A DNA stretch of 64,000 bases from Tenacibaculum sp. 190524A05c (GTDB lineage: Bacteria > Bacteroidota > Bacteroidia > Flavobacteriales > Flavobacteriaceae), in contig NZ_OZ038523.1 in NCBI RefSeq assembly GCF_964036595.1, positions 2,362,501-2,426,500 of the forward strand. Direction: 5' to 3'. The notes under the pieces are model-generated. The model did not search any database. It had not been told where the DNA came from and saw only the letters and a list, made by a program, of their open reading frames with translations. Positions 52,715 to 62,021 of this stretch are shown piece by piece (position 1 is the first letter of the stretch; every line of letters begins with the position of its first letter). Both the position numbers and the translations under genes were made by a program.

Positions 52715-53936
52715 ATCGCTTCTTTTCCAAATATTCTTTTTCTAATCGATTAGTTACTTTTTCTAATGCTATATCTATAAATTCTATTGCTTTTGCAATG
52801 TTTCCAATTGCCTTAAAATAATCTGATTTTGCTGCATAAAATAAATAGGCTCGTTGCTCAAGAGCATCAGGATTAATTTTATCAAAATAAAAACTCGACT
52901 TTACATAATTATTCATTTGTACACATACCACAGCCATCGTCAATATATGTGATGGCATTGGCTGCAATTCATACAAACACTCATACCAATATAGAATTTT
53001 TTCCCAATTAGTAGCTTCAAAATTATCAGCTTTTAAATGCTCTGAAATTATAGCAGCTTCATAATGATAACTCGAAAACTCATTATGTTCAACTGCTTTA
53101 TTCATCATTGTATTTCCTAATTGAACTAATGGGAAATACCATTTTGAACGATCTTGATTTTTTAAATCTAATACTTCATTTTCAATAGTAACTTTAGCGT
53201 CTAGTCTAGCAGAATGAAAACACATTAAAGCAAATAAAGCATAGGCTGCAGAAATTGATGTGTGCCTATTTTTAATTACAAGTTTGCATAAACGCATAGC
53301 TTCTCCACAAAGTTCTTTACGAACTAATTGTTCTTTCGTATTTGAATGAAAACCTTCATTAAATATCAAATACAAAACTTCTAAGACACTTTCTATTCTT
53401 TTTGGTAATTCCACTCCTTGAGGTATCGAAAATGAAATATTGGATTGTTGTATGACTTTCCTAGCTCTTACTAATCTTTTTTTAACGGTTTCTTCCTTTA
53501 GTAACAAAGCTGAAGCAATTTCCTTTCCGCTAAATCCTGATACTGTTTTTAGCGCAAAAGCAATTCTATCTTTAGGATTCAGTTTGGGATGACAAGCCGT
53601 GAAAATCATTCGTAACTGAGCATCTTCTATTTCAGAATCTAGAAAAAGTTCATTAATAGCAATTGAATCAATTCCCTTTGAGAACTCTGGTAGATTTTTC
53701 TTTTCAACTTGTAGTTTTCTAAAAATATCAACTACACGATTTTTAGAAGCTTTAATTAACCAAGCTTCGGGATTTTCCGGAATTTTAGTTCGCCAGCTAA
53801 GCGTAGCTTTTATAAAAGTATCTTGAATTGCATCTTCGATAATGTCAAAATTCGAAAGACCGAAAATACGTGTTAAAACAGAAACCATCTTTCCGCTATG
53901 ATGGCGAAAAAGATGGTCTATAAGTTGAGTTTCCAT
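52695..53936 (-). CDS. ECF sigma factor of the ECF42/DUF6596 type
   Basis: The predicted protein has 413 residues. Sigma region 2 lies at about 1-80 (IIEDAIQDTFIKATLSWRTKIPENPEAWLIKASKNRVVDIFR) and region 4 at about 115-175 (FALKTVSGFSGKEIASALLLKEETVKKRLVRAR). A long C-terminal DUF6596 domain follows (VLEVLYLIFNEGFHSN). Such ECF42 factors lack a classical anti-sigma factor and sit next to a DGPF/YCII protein, as here: the YCII gene is immediately upstream with its stop overlapping the ATG. The protein directs polymerase to a small regulon. The trigger is unknown. Confidence 0.92.
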   Translation of the reverse strand: METQLIDHLFRHHSGKMVSVLTRIFGLSNFDIIEDAIQDTFIKATLSWRTKIPENPEAWLIKASKNRVVDIFRKLQVEKKNLPEFSKGIDSIAINELFLDSEIEDAQLRMIFTACHPKLNPKDRIAFALKTVSGFSGKEIASALLLKEETVKKRLVRARKVIQQSNISFSIPQGVELPKRIESVLEVLYLIFNEGFHSNTKEQLVRKELCGEAMRLCKLVIKNRHTSISAAYALFALMCFHSARLDAKVTIENEVLDLKNQDRSKWYFPLVQLGNTMMNKAVEHNEFSSYHYEAAIISEHLKADNFEATNWEKILYWYECLYELQPMPSHILTMAVVCVQMNNYVKSSFYFDKINPDALEQRAYLFYAAKSDYFKAIGNIAKAIEFIDIALEKVTNRLEKEYLEKKRFSLSHF

Positions 53937-54283
53937 TATTCATCGAAAACCATTATTTCTCTAATCTCTACAGTACTTCCTAAATCGTAATCAGGAAAAT
54001 CTTGAGCAATTACTTCTACAGCATCAAAGTCTTTGGCGGTAACAATATAATAACCTCCAACAAGTTCTTTTACTTCTGCAGAGTTCACATCTGAAACAGT
54101 TCGGTTTTTACCAACAATTCTTCTAATGTCAGCTGTTAAAGCATTTCCTCCTTTAACAATTCCTTGCTCTTCCATTTTTTGATTCCAAGCAAACCACTTC
54201 CCCATTCTTCCTTGAATTTCTTCTGGTGAAAGTCCTAAATCGCCATAGTCGGCACCGATAAAAATCATCATAAATTCTTTCAT
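53936..54283 (-). CDS. YCII/DGPF-family protein, partner of the ECF sigma factor
   Basis: The predicted protein has 115 residues: MKEFMMIFIGADYGDLGLSPEEIQGRMGKW, then GGNALTADIRRI and GGYYIVTAKDFDAVEVIAQDFPDYDLGSTVEIREIMVF. It is a dimeric ferredoxin-like fold often encoded with ECF42 factors. The stop overlaps the sigma gene start by one base. A role in sensing or as a target enzyme is inferred. Confidence 0.88.
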   Translation of the reverse strand: MKEFMMIFIGADYGDLGLSPEEIQGRMGKWFAWNQKMEEQGIVKGGNALTADIRRIVGKNRTVSDVNSAEVKELVGGYYIVTAKDFDAVEVIAQDFPDYDLGSTVEIREIMVFDE

Positions 54284-54359
54284 AATTTTCTAAGATTTAA
54301 AGTTATTTACCTGTAAGACGTTTTAGAAATTAACTAAGGGGACAATATTTTAAAAAAAA

Positions 54360-55955
54360 TTATTTCTTTTCTAGTTCCAACACTTTCAAAATCATTTTAT
54401 CATCTAAATGATTCATTCGATATAATCCTTGATCATTAAATAATTCTCTTGCGATAGTTGCTTTTAGAAATTTACGTAGCTTTTGTTTTGTTAACCTTGA
54501 AGGTCGAAAATCTTTTAGTTTACTAATAAATGCATTAGACACCTTGTTATCATCATCAAAACTTTTTATGAACTCATCTATTTTAACTTCAGATAATTTC
54601 GTTCTGTTATTATCAACATATTTGAAAGCAAAGTCGTTCAAGTATGCATAATAATATGGTGAGATGTATGATGAAGTATCTATAGGAACAAATACGTCTG
54701 GTACAATTCCTCCACCTCCGTAGACTATTTTTCCTTTAGGTGTAGTGTATTTTAAACTATCAACTATTTTAATGCTATCTCTATTCAATAGTTCGCCATT
54801 CTTATAGCGATTTTCTACTTCACTACCATAGTTCACTTGCTGAGAACTAGCATTACCAGATAAACCATTTTCATCCTCTTTTGAAGGTTTCTTGTAAGGT
54901 TTTTGAATTGATCTTCCTGTTGGAGTGTAATAACGCGCTGTAGTCAATCTTACTGCAGAACCATCTCCTAAATCCATTTCTTCCTGTACGAGTCCTTTAC
55001 CAAAAGAGCGTCTTCCAACTATAATTCCTTTGTCATTATCCTGTAATGCTCCAGCTACAATTTCAGAAGCCGATGCAGAATTTTCATCCATAAGAACATA
55101 TAATCCACCATCTTCAAAATCTCCCCTCTCAGTAGCAAACGACTCATTAATTTCACCTCCATTATTTTTAGTAAAAACGATTAATTTATCGTCTTCTAAA
55201 AACTCATCAACAATTTTATTTGCAATATCAATGAATCCACCTCCATTACCTCTTAAATCGAGAACTAAATCCGTCATTCCTAAATCTTTCAGGATGGTCA
55301 ATGATTCTTTAAATTCTTTATATGTATTTCTAGCAAATCGATCTAACTTAATATAACCGATGCTATCGTTAAGCATGTAAGCAATATCAACACTTTTAAT
55401 ATTTACTTTACCACGCTCTACGGTAACATCAAATAAACTATCGTTAGATTTTCTATATACTTTAAGTTTAACTTCTGTATTCGGAGCTCCTTTTAATGTT
55501 TTTAAAACTTGTCCGTTTCCAATTCCTTTTCCGTATAAAGTATCAGAATCTGCAATTAAAATTCTATCTCCTGCTTTAATTCCTTTCTTTATACTTGGCC
55601 CACCCTTCATTGGATGAACAACCGTAATACTATCTTCAATTATTCTAAACTGAACTCCAATTCCTACAAAATTACCTTGCATATTCTCGGTAACGGCTTG
55701 TAAATTTTCTTTTGGAATATAAACTGAATGCGGATCGAGTTTAGTTAACATTTGTGCGATCGCACCATCTAATAATTCATCTGTATTTACCTCATCAACA
55801 TAATCTTGTTCGATAAAGTTTATCAGGCGTTTTACTTTTTGCTCGTTTAAAGAACTCTTACTTAACGTAGTAGATTGCCCAGTAAAAAAAGCGCCAATTA
55901 AAACTCCAAAAGCCATAGCTATGGCAAAAAATATAGGTAAATTATTCTTGTTCAT
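54360..55955 (-). CDS. S41 family C-terminal processing peptidase
   Basis: The predicted protein has 531 residues. An N-terminal membrane helix (8-25) is followed by a PDZ domain at about 90-185. The S41 protease core shows DLRGNGGG (233-240), the catalytic Ser in ENSASASE (291-298) and the catalytic Lys in SFGKGLVQ (K320). All are intact. A C-terminal region extends past 400. It acts in the periplasm as a Tsp/CtpA-like protease. Its start overlaps the dCMP deaminase gene by 14 bases, so the two are co-transcribed. Confidence 0.94.
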   Translation of the reverse strand: MNKNNLPIFFAIAMAFGVLIGAFFTGQSTTLSKSSLNEQKVKRLINFIEQDYVDEVNTDELLDGAIAQMLTKLDPHSVYIPKENLQAVTENMQGNFVGIGVQFRIIEDSITVVHPMKGGPSIKKGIKAGDRILIADSDTLYGKGIGNGQVLKTLKGAPNTEVKLKVYRKSNDSLFDVTVERGKVNIKSVDIAYMLNDSIGYIKLDRFARNTYKEFKESLTILKDLGMTDLVLDLRGNGGGFIDIANKIVDEFLEDDKLIVFTKNNGGEINESFATERGDFEDGGLYVLMDENSASASEIVAGALQDNDKGIIVGRRSFGKGLVQEEMDLGDGSAVRLTTARYYTPTGRSIQKPYKKPSKEDENGLSGNASSQQVNYGSEVENRYKNGELLNRDSIKIVDSLKYTTPKGKIVYGGGGIVPDVFVPIDTSSYISPYYYAYLNDFAFKYVDNNRTKLSEVKIDEFIKSFDDDNKVSNAFISKLKDFRPSRLTKQKLRKFLKATIARELFNDQGLYRMNHLDDKMILKVLELEKK

Positions 55956-56376
55956 CCGGTAAATAAATCAGTTCAACTCCTGCCTTTTCTAAAAACTCTA
56001 AACCACTTTTATCCTTATACTCATCTGAATATACGACTCTTGTTATTCCTGATTGATGTATTAATTTGCTACAATCTTTACATGGAGATAATGTAATATA
56101 CAATGTTGCTCCTTTACAAGATTGTGTCGATCCTGCAACTTTTAAAATTGCATTGGCTTCAGCATGTAACACATACCACTTCGTCCAGCCTTCTTCATCT
56201 TCACAGGCATTTTCAAACCCAGTTGGTGTTCCATTATATCCATCAGAAATAATCATTCTGTCTTTCACAATAAGTGCTCCAACTTGTTTACGGTTACAAT
56301 GAGAAAGTTTCCCCCATTGTTTAGCCATATTCAAATATGTTCGAGCATATCGTTCTTCTTTTTTTGTTAAAGTCAT
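55942..56376 (-). CDS. dCMP/ComEB-type deaminase family protein
   Basis: The predicted protein has 144 residues. The zinc site is HAEANAIL (H71, catalytic E73) with PCKDCSKLI (C99, C102). GALIVKDRMIISDGYNGTP matches the family. It probably deaminates dCMP to dUMP for thymidylate synthesis. A HupE-like gene lies upstream with a 46-base gap; the S41 protease gene overlaps downstream. Confidence 0.93.
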   Translation of the reverse strand: MTLTKKEERYARTYLNMAKQWGKLSHCNRKQVGALIVKDRMIISDGYNGTPTGFENACEDEEGWTKWYVLHAEANAILKVAGSTQSCKGATLYITLSPCKDCSKLIHQSGITRVVYSDEYKDKSGLEFLEKAGVELIYLPDEQE

Positions 56377-56422
56377 AGAGGTATCTAAAATAAATAGAAA
56401 ATACTGTTAAAGAAGTTAATAT

Positions 56423-57004
56423 TTACCAAAAAACACGATTTACCATCATTTGGATAGCAAATCCGATAACGATTGAAGAAGCCACTAAAATCCAATCTCT
56501 TCGATTTACACCAAAAACAGACTGTACTAAACTTCCTACTAATAAAATTAATCCAACAATAATTATTTGCGCAGCTTCAACTCCTAATGCAAATTCTACT
56601 AATGGTAAAAACTTATCTTCTGCTCTTCCGATCATCATTTTAAAATAATTGGAAAATCCTAAACCGTGAATTAATCCAAAAAACAGCGCAAAAAATAAAT
56701 TTTGATTCTCTTTCCCAACGGAAGCTTTCCTTGCAGTTAAAACATTCATTAATCCTGTAATGAAAATGGTTAACGGAATTAAAAACTCAACTAAATCTGC
56801 TCTTACTGTAAGTATATTATATGCAGATAAAGCCAATGTAATTGAATGTCCAATAGTAAATAATGTAATTAACCAAATTACTTTTTTCCATTGTTTAAAC
56901 TGATATACAACAGCTAAAACAATTAAAAATAAAATATGGTCATAGGCTTTTAAATCTAAGACATGAAATAAGCCCATTTTAAAATACAATATGAAATCGT
57001 TCAT
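56423..57004 (-). CDS. HupE/UreJ family membrane protein
   Basis: The predicted protein has 193 residues and about six transmembrane helices, with the family motifs DHILFLIVLA, IGHSITLALS and FFGLIHGLGFSNYF, then GVEAAQIIIVG. Relatives handle nickel or hydrogenase/urease accessory functions, and in Bacteroidota many lack any hydrogenase nearby, so the substrate is open. It lies 7 bases after the Lrp regulator gene. Confidence 0.88.
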   Translation of the reverse strand: MNDFILYFKMGLFHVLDLKAYDHILFLIVLAVVYQFKQWKKVIWLITLFTIGHSITLALSAYNILTVRADLVEFLIPLTIFITGLMNVLTARKASVGKENQNLFFALFFGLIHGLGFSNYFKMMIGRAEDKFLPLVEFALGVEAAQIIIVGLILLVGSLVQSVFGVNRRDWILVASSIVIGFAIQMMVNRVFW

Positions 57005-57011
57005 AAGAGGT

Positions 57012-57473
57012 TTAAATTTTTATTTGTCTGTCTATTTGTTGATCCAAAGATATGAATGTTTCTGTTCTTGAAACTCCTTTTATACTCTGGATATCTTTAT
57101 TTAACAAATGCATTAAATCCTCATTATTCTTACACATAATTTTAATGAAAATTGCATAGTTACCAGTTGTATAATGACTTTCAACGACTTCGGGGATATC
57201 TTTAAGTCTTTTAATAGCTGAAGAATACAAACTTGCTGATTCTAAAAACACTCCAACAAAGGCGGTTGTAGTGTATCCTAATGCTTTCGGGTTTAAAACC
57301 ATTTTGTAGCCATCTATAAGGCTCGATTCGTCAAGTTTGCGTAGTCTTTGATGTATTGCTGCACCCGAAATCCCAACTTCTCTAGCGATACTTAAAATGG
57401 GGGTACGTGCATCTTTTACTAATCTTTTGATGATAATTTTATCAATTCCATCAATTTTTAATTTTTTTGACAT
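57012..57473 (-). CDS. Lrp/AsnC family transcriptional regulator
   Basis: The predicted protein has 153 residues. The winged HTH is in the first 60 residues (IDKIIIKRLVKDARTPILSIAREVGISGAAIHQRLRKL), and a C-terminal RAM effector domain follows (VVESHYTTGNYAIFIKI). It likely senses amino acids. It heads a minus-strand group (regulator, HupE-like, deaminase, S41) and faces the UmuD-like operon across 137 bases. Confidence 0.94.
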   Translation of the reverse strand: MSKKLKIDGIDKIIIKRLVKDARTPILSIAREVGISGAAIHQRLRKLDESSLIDGYKMVLNPKALGYTTTAFVGVFLESASLYSSAIKRLKDIPEVVESHYTTGNYAIFIKIMCKNNEDLMHLLNKDIQSIKGVSRTETFISLDQQIDRQIKI

Positions 57474-57610
57474 AATTTAAAGGGTCGGTATTGGGTTCTA
57501 TCATTTACAATATCACAATATAGGAAAAAATAGAAGAGATTGGTTAACTTTACGGTAATGTTCACATTCCAATTTCGAAACGCAAAAATTAGTCTTAGTA
57601 TTGTCGTAAA

Positions 57611-58039
57611 ATGAGTATAAAATTAACAATCTTTAGTCCAAAAAATATTGAAAGTGAGGGTGCTGTTTACATCGACACTGGAATTTCAGCTGGTTTCCCT
57701 TCGCCTGCAGATGATTTTAATGAATCAAAAATTTCTTTGGATGAAGAACTCATTCGAAATAAAGACGAAACATTTTTTGCTCGAGTTAGCGGACAATCAA
57801 TGATTGGAGCGGGATTAGACGATAATGATTTGCTTGTAATTGATCGAAGTATTCCACCAACCAATAATAAAATTGCGGTTTGTTTTTTGGATGGTGAGTT
57901 TACGGTAAAGAGACTTCGTGTTGATGGTCCTGAAGTTTGGTTACAACCTGAAAACCCTGATTACCCAATAATCAAAATTACTCCAGAAAATAACTTTCTA
58001 ATTTGGGGAATTGTAACTAATGTGATTAAGAGAGTTTAA
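57611..58039 (+). CDS. umuD: UmuD/LexA-like S24 self-cleaving protease
   Basis: The predicted protein has 142 residues. The cleavage site is Ala27-Gly28 (GISAGFPSP), with Ser63 in SGQSMIGAGL and Lys100 in GEFTVKRL, the Ser-Lys dyad of UmuD. There is no N-terminal DNA-binding domain. It would form the processed subunit of DNA polymerase V, yet no umuC is adjacent. Instead the stop codon overlaps the start of bioF by one base (TAATG), which is unusual. Expected regulation is SOS-like damage control, but no LexA box was sought in detail. Confidence 0.92.
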   Translation: MSIKLTIFSPKNIESEGAVYIDTGISAGFPSPADDFNESKISLDEELIRNKDETFFARVSGQSMIGAGLDDNDLLVIDRSIPPTNNKIAVCFLDGEFTVKRLRVDGPEVWLQPENPDYPIIKITPENNFLIWGIVTNVIKRV

Positions 58040-59166
58040 TGAATTTTCCTGAAAAACTAAATCAAAAACTGATTCTTAGAAAAGAATCAAATTCTCTACG
58101 AAGTTTAAATTCTGAAACGAGTTTAATTGACTTTTATTCCAACGATTATTTAGGATTTGCTCAGTCTGAATCTATTTTTCAGCGAACACATCAGTTATTA
58201 ACTGATCGAGACTTAAAAATAAATGGAGCTACAGGTTCTCGTTTAATTTCAGGAAATCATAATTTATATCAAGAAACGGAAGAATGTATAGCACAATTTC
58301 ATAACGTTGAAAAAGCGCTCATTTTTAATTCTGGTTATGATGCCAACGTTGGTTTTTTCTCTGCTGTACCGCAACGTGGAGATATAATTCTATATGATGA
58401 AGTAATTCACGCTTCTATTCGAGATGGAATTCAACTTTCTAACGCTAAATCCTATAAGTTCAAACATAATAATACAGATCATCTTAAAGAAATTTTAGAT
58501 AGAGTTGAATTTGACAATGCGTATGTTGTAACAGAATCTGTATTTTCAATGGATGGAGATTGTCCCGATTTAAATGAGTTTGTTGAAATTGGAAAAAAAG
58601 ATAATGTCTACTTAATTATTGATGAAGCGCATGCTCTTGGAGTATATGGAGAAAATGGATCAGGCTTGGTTCAAAATTTAAAACTAGAAAAAGAAATTTT
58701 CGCTCGAATTATAACCTACGGAAAGGCATTAGGTTGCCATGGTGCAGCCGTTCTTGGGAGTAAGGATTTATATGATTATCTCGTAAATTTTTCTAGAAGT
58801 TTTATTTATACCACTGGACTATCTCCTCATTCTGTAGCAACTATAAAAGTTGCTTACGAACATTTAAATAATGAAACTATATTTCTTCTTTCTGAAAGAA
58901 TAGATCATTTTAAATCAGAACTTAAGCGATTACAACTAAACTCTAAGTTTATTGAAAGTACCTCAGCTATTCATTGTTGTATTATCTCAGGAACAGAGAA
59001 AACAAAAAATATAGCTGAACAACTACAACAAAAAAACTTTAATGTAAAGCCTATTTTATCTCCAACTGTTCCTGTAAGACAAGAACGACTTCGTATTTGT
59101 TTACACAGCTTTAATTCTAACGAAGAAATTACTGCTATTTTAGAGCATCTTGCTACCTTTGTTTAA
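58039..59166 (+). CDS. bioF: 8-amino-7-oxononanoate synthase
   Basis: The predicted protein has 375 residues. PLP-dependent KBL family: SNDYLGFA near 34, NSGYDANVGFF, DEAHALGVYG (D195) and the lysine in TYGKALGCHGAAV (K229). It joins pimeloyl-CoA/ACP with alanine in biotin synthesis. It is translationally coupled to the UmuD-like gene and followed by a DUF2007 gene after 8 bases. Confidence 0.94.
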   Translation: MNFPEKLNQKLILRKESNSLRSLNSETSLIDFYSNDYLGFAQSESIFQRTHQLLTDRDLKINGATGSRLISGNHNLYQETEECIAQFHNVEKALIFNSGYDANVGFFSAVPQRGDIILYDEVIHASIRDGIQLSNAKSYKFKHNNTDHLKEILDRVEFDNAYVVTESVFSMDGDCPDLNEFVEIGKKDNVYLIIDEAHALGVYGENGSGLVQNLKLEKEIFARIITYGKALGCHGAAVLGSKDLYDYLVNFSRSFIYTTGLSPHSVATIKVAYEHLNNETIFLLSERIDHFKSELKRLQLNSKFIESTSAIHCCIISGTEKTKNIAEQLQQKNFNVKPILSPTVPVRQERLRICLHSFNSNEEITAILEHLATFV

Positions 59167-59174
59167 AAATTTAA

Positions 59175-59555
59175 ATGAGGGACGATTATACAATTTTAGC
59201 AGTTTTTGAATATTCAACAGAAGCACAAGTAATTAAATCCAAACTAGATTCTGAAGGATTTAAAACCATGTTGATGGATGAAAAAACTATTGATACTGAT
59301 CCTCTTTTAAGTCAAGCAATTGGTGGAGTAAAGCTTTTAGTACATAATGAAGACTTACAAAATGCTTCAAAAGTTTACAATGAAATAAGAACTTATGAAA
59401 AGGACGATAACGGAAACGATATTAACTGTCCAAATTGTAATTCCAATAGAATTTTAGTTGCGGAATCTCAACGCAAAAACTTGTTCTTTATGCTTTTCCC
59501 ATTTTTTGAATCGAGAAAATTAATTTGTAACGATTGTAAAACAATCTTTAAATGA
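59175..59555 (+). CDS. DUF2007 putative signal-transducing protein with zinc ribbon
   Basis: The predicted protein has 126 residues. Residues 1-75 match DUF2007 (YTILAVFEYSTEAQVIKSKLDSEGF...LLSQAIGGVKLLVHNEDLQNASKVY). The C-terminal part holds two CxxC pairs (CPNCNS and CNDCKT), likely a zinc ribbon. It overlaps bioD by 4 bases and lies inside the biotin cluster, but a biotin link is not known. Confidence 0.85.
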   Translation: MRDDYTILAVFEYSTEAQVIKSKLDSEGFKTMLMDEKTIDTDPLLSQAIGGVKLLVHNEDLQNASKVYNEIRTYEKDDNGNDINCPNCNSNRILVAESQRKNLFFMLFPFFESRKLICNDCKTIFK

Positions 59556-60160
59556 AAAAATATTTTATAACTGGAATATCTACTGAGGTAGGAAAAACAG
59601 TTGCTTCAGCAATTATTACTGAAGCTTTAGAAGCGGATTATTGGAAACCTGTACAATCTGGTGACTTAGAATATTCAGATACTCATAAAGTTCAAAATTT
59701 AATTAGTAACGCTACATCTGTTTTTCATAAAAATAGTTATGCTTTAAACACGCCAATGAGTCCGCATGCTTCTGCAGAAATAGATGGAATTACTATTGAT
59801 ATTAATGAAATCAAAGAACCATCAACTCAAAACAATCTAGTGATTGAAGGTGCTGGTGGTTTATTAGTTCCTCTAAATAATGAAAGCACGATTTTAGATT
59901 TAATTCAACCAGATTACAAAGTAATCGTAGTTTCTCGTCATTATTTAGGAAGTATAAACCATACACTACTTACCTTAAACTTATTAAAAGAAAAAGGGTT
60001 TGATATCTCTTTAGTTTTTAGTGGAAATGAACATAAAACTACCGAAGAAATTATTCGAAAAATGAGCGGAGTTCCTGTAATTGGAAGAATTGAGGAAGAA
60101 CCTTATTTTGATCAGAATGTAATTAAAGAATATGCTGATAAATTTAGAGATAAATTATAA
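59552..60160 (+). CDS. bioD: Dethiobiotin synthase
   Basis: The predicted protein has 202 residues. P-loop GISTEVGKTVAS (8-19), then KPVQSGD and VIEGAGGLLVPLN, the DTBS signatures. It closes the ureido ring of dethiobiotin with ATP and CO2. It starts 4 bases before the end of the DUF2007 gene and is 2 bases ahead of bioA. Confidence 0.95.
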   Translation: MKKYFITGISTEVGKTVASAIITEALEADYWKPVQSGDLEYSDTHKVQNLISNATSVFHKNSYALNTPMSPHASAEIDGITIDINEIKEPSTQNNLVIEGAGGLLVPLNNESTILDLIQPDYKVIVVSRHYLGSINHTLLTLNLLKEKGFDISLVFSGNEHKTTEEIIRKMSGVPVIGRIEEEPYFDQNVIKEYADKFRDKL

Positions 60161-60162
60161 TC

Positions 60163-61428
60163 ATGACTTTACAAGAACGCGATAAAAAACATATTTGGCA
60201 TCCTTTAAAACAGCATCAAACACATCCAAATAGTTTAGGAATTGTAAAAGCAAAAGGATGCATACTAACGGATGAACATGGGAATGAATATATAGATGCA
60301 ATTTCGTCTTGGTACACTTGTATGTTTGGACATTGTAATGATTTTATTACGAGCCGTGTGTATGAACAAATGCAACAACTGGATCAAATCATGTTTAGTG
60401 ATTTTACACATCCAGCTGCTGTAGAATTATCTGAGAAATTAATTCATATTTTACCAGAGAATCAAGCCAAAATCTTTTTTAATGATAATGGTTCAACTGC
60501 CGTTGAATCTGCTATAAAAATGGCGCTTCAATATTATTTCAATAAAGGAGATCAACGCGCTACTTTTATTGCTTTTGAAAATGGATTTCATGGTGATACT
60601 TTTGGAGCAATGTCTGCTTCTGGATTATCAGTTTATAACGGACCTTTTGAAGATTTCTTGATTAACGTTCATAGAATTCCTGTTCCAAATGGAAACAATC
60701 ACGCTGAAATTTTAGAACAACTAGAAAGCATTATTACCAACAATAAAGTTGCTGCTTTTGTATATGAGCCAATTGTTCAAGGTGCTGCTGGAATGAAAAT
60801 CCATAACATGAATGGTTTAAACCAAATTATCGGGTTTTGTAAATCTCAAAATGTGTTAACAATTGCTGATGAAGTTATGACTGGTTTTGGTAAAACTGGG
60901 AAAAACTTTGCATCAGATCATATAACAAACAAACCAGATATTATTTGTTTAAGCAAAGCATTAACTGGAGGATTAGTTCCAATGGCAATTACTTCTTGTA
61001 CTCAAGAAATTTATGACGCTTTTTTAAGTAATGACATTGCCAAAGGTTATTTTCATTGTCATACCTACTCTGCTAACCCTATAGGTTGTGCAGCAGCAAT
61101 TGCTAGTATTGATTTATTGACTTCAGAAGAAATTCAAAATAGTATTCACAGAATTGCTAAAAAACATGAAACATTCAGTGAACAGATTAAAAGTCATTCT
61201 AAAGTTAAATCTACAAGAACAATAGGTGTGATTTTCGCTCTAGATTTAGACACAAATATGGAACGCTACGGTACTTTAAGAGATTTATTACTGTCTTCTT
61301 TTATGAAAGAAGGAGTCTTTTTAAGACCACTGGGAAATACCATTTACATTCAAGTTCCTTATGTAATCACAAATGAACAATTAGATAAAATATATAGTAC
61401 GATTGAAAAGGTTTTAGATACTCTCTAA
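60163..61428 (+). CDS. bioA: Adenosylmethionine-8-amino-7-oxononanoate aminotransferase
   Basis: The predicted protein has 421 residues. The start DKKHIWHPLKQHQTHP, SSWYTCMFGH and FENGFHGDTFGAMSASG are BioA signatures. PLP site: D236 in IADEVMTGFG and Lys265 in CLSKALTGGLVPMAIT. It makes 7,8-diaminononanoate from KAPA and SAM. Its 3' end overlaps the convergent Coa1-like gene and carries a 13-bp terminator stem. Confidence 0.95.
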   Translation: MTLQERDKKHIWHPLKQHQTHPNSLGIVKAKGCILTDEHGNEYIDAISSWYTCMFGHCNDFITSRVYEQMQQLDQIMFSDFTHPAAVELSEKLIHILPENQAKIFFNDNGSTAVESAIKMALQYYFNKGDQRATFIAFENGFHGDTFGAMSASGLSVYNGPFEDFLINVHRIPVPNGNNHAEILEQLESIITNNKVAAFVYEPIVQGAAGMKIHNMNGLNQIIGFCKSQNVLTIADEVMTGFGKTGKNFASDHITNKPDIICLSKALTGGLVPMAITSCTQEIYDAFLSNDIAKGYFHCHTYSANPIGCAAAIASIDLLTSEEIQNSIHRIAKKHETFSEQIKSHSKVKSTRTIGVIFALDLDTNMERYGTLRDLLLSSFMKEGVFLRPLGNTIYIQVPYVITNEQLDKIYSTIEKVLDTL

Positions 61429-61436
61429 AACCTTTT
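61406..61436. terminator. Bidirectional terminator overlapping the bioA and Coa1-like gene ends
   Basis: A perfect 13-bp stem, AAAAGGTTTTAGA (61406-61418) with TCTAAAACCTTTT (61424-61436), has a 5-base loop. It contains both stop codons of the convergent pair and runs into further T on the plus strand. Confidence 0.85.
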
Positions 61437-61869
61437 CTTTTTCTAATAAATTTATACGCTCACTTGTTTCCTTAATTTCAACATATAAATCTTCGTATAT
61501 CCATTTCTTATCTTTTCGAATTCCTTTAACAACAAGTTCTGCTTCTCCTAATTCCCCTTTAATTGGAATAACAAAATCTACTTCTCCGTCCGAATCAGAA
61601 ATAGAAATGTTTCCTTGAGGAAATCCGTCTGTCTTAATATCCTCTCCTATTACTGAAGTAACTCGAGCATCTTTTTTAACCAATTCTATAGCTTCTTCAA
61701 TCGGTGACATTCCGCCTAAGCTGTTCACAACACTTAAAACTGTTGCTCCAAAACCAACAATGATTAAAATGATAAAAATTAAACATCCTGAACAACATCC
61801 CACAGGTAAAGCCCAAGGCCAATTTCTAGCAATCCAACTTTTTTGATTTTGATTATCCATATAATTCAA
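61414..61869 (-). CDS. Coa1/Tim21-like membrane protein
   Basis: The predicted protein has 151 residues. One transmembrane helix at about 25-46 with an unusual CCSGC motif (WALPVGCCSGCLIFIILIIVGFGATVL). The soluble part (EEAIELVKKDARVTSVIGEDIKTDGFPQGNISISDSDGEVDFVIPIKGELGEAELVVKGI) matches the Coa1 (cytochrome oxidase assembly) family. Function in bacteria is unclear. It converges on bioA with a 15-base overlap. Confidence 0.8.
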   Translation of the reverse strand: MNYMDNQNQKSWIARNWPWALPVGCCSGCLIFIILIIVGFGATVLSVVNSLGGMSPIEEAIELVKKDARVTSVIGEDIKTDGFPQGNISISDSDGEVDFVIPIKGELGEAELVVKGIRKDKKWIYEDLYVEIKETSERINLLEKEKVLESI

Positions 61870-61997
61870 AATTTGTACTTCATTTATTTAATTCAAATAT
61901 AGGACGTTTAAAACTTCATATTGTTTCACATTTCCCAACAAACTTTTTATTTTTCATTATGATTAAATCACAATGTTTTAGTTTAAAGATTTAACCT

Positions 61998-62005
61998 TAA
62001 TTTTG
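61998..62005 (+). promoter_or_regulatory. Candidate -7 promoter box before the ketosynthase gene
   Basis: TAATTTTG matches TAnnTTTG exactly, 16 bases before the TTG start at 62022. A TTTA at 61977-61980 is roughly where the -33 element would lie. Confidence 0.45.
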
Positions 62006-62021
62006 CTGAAATTTTTCAGTT

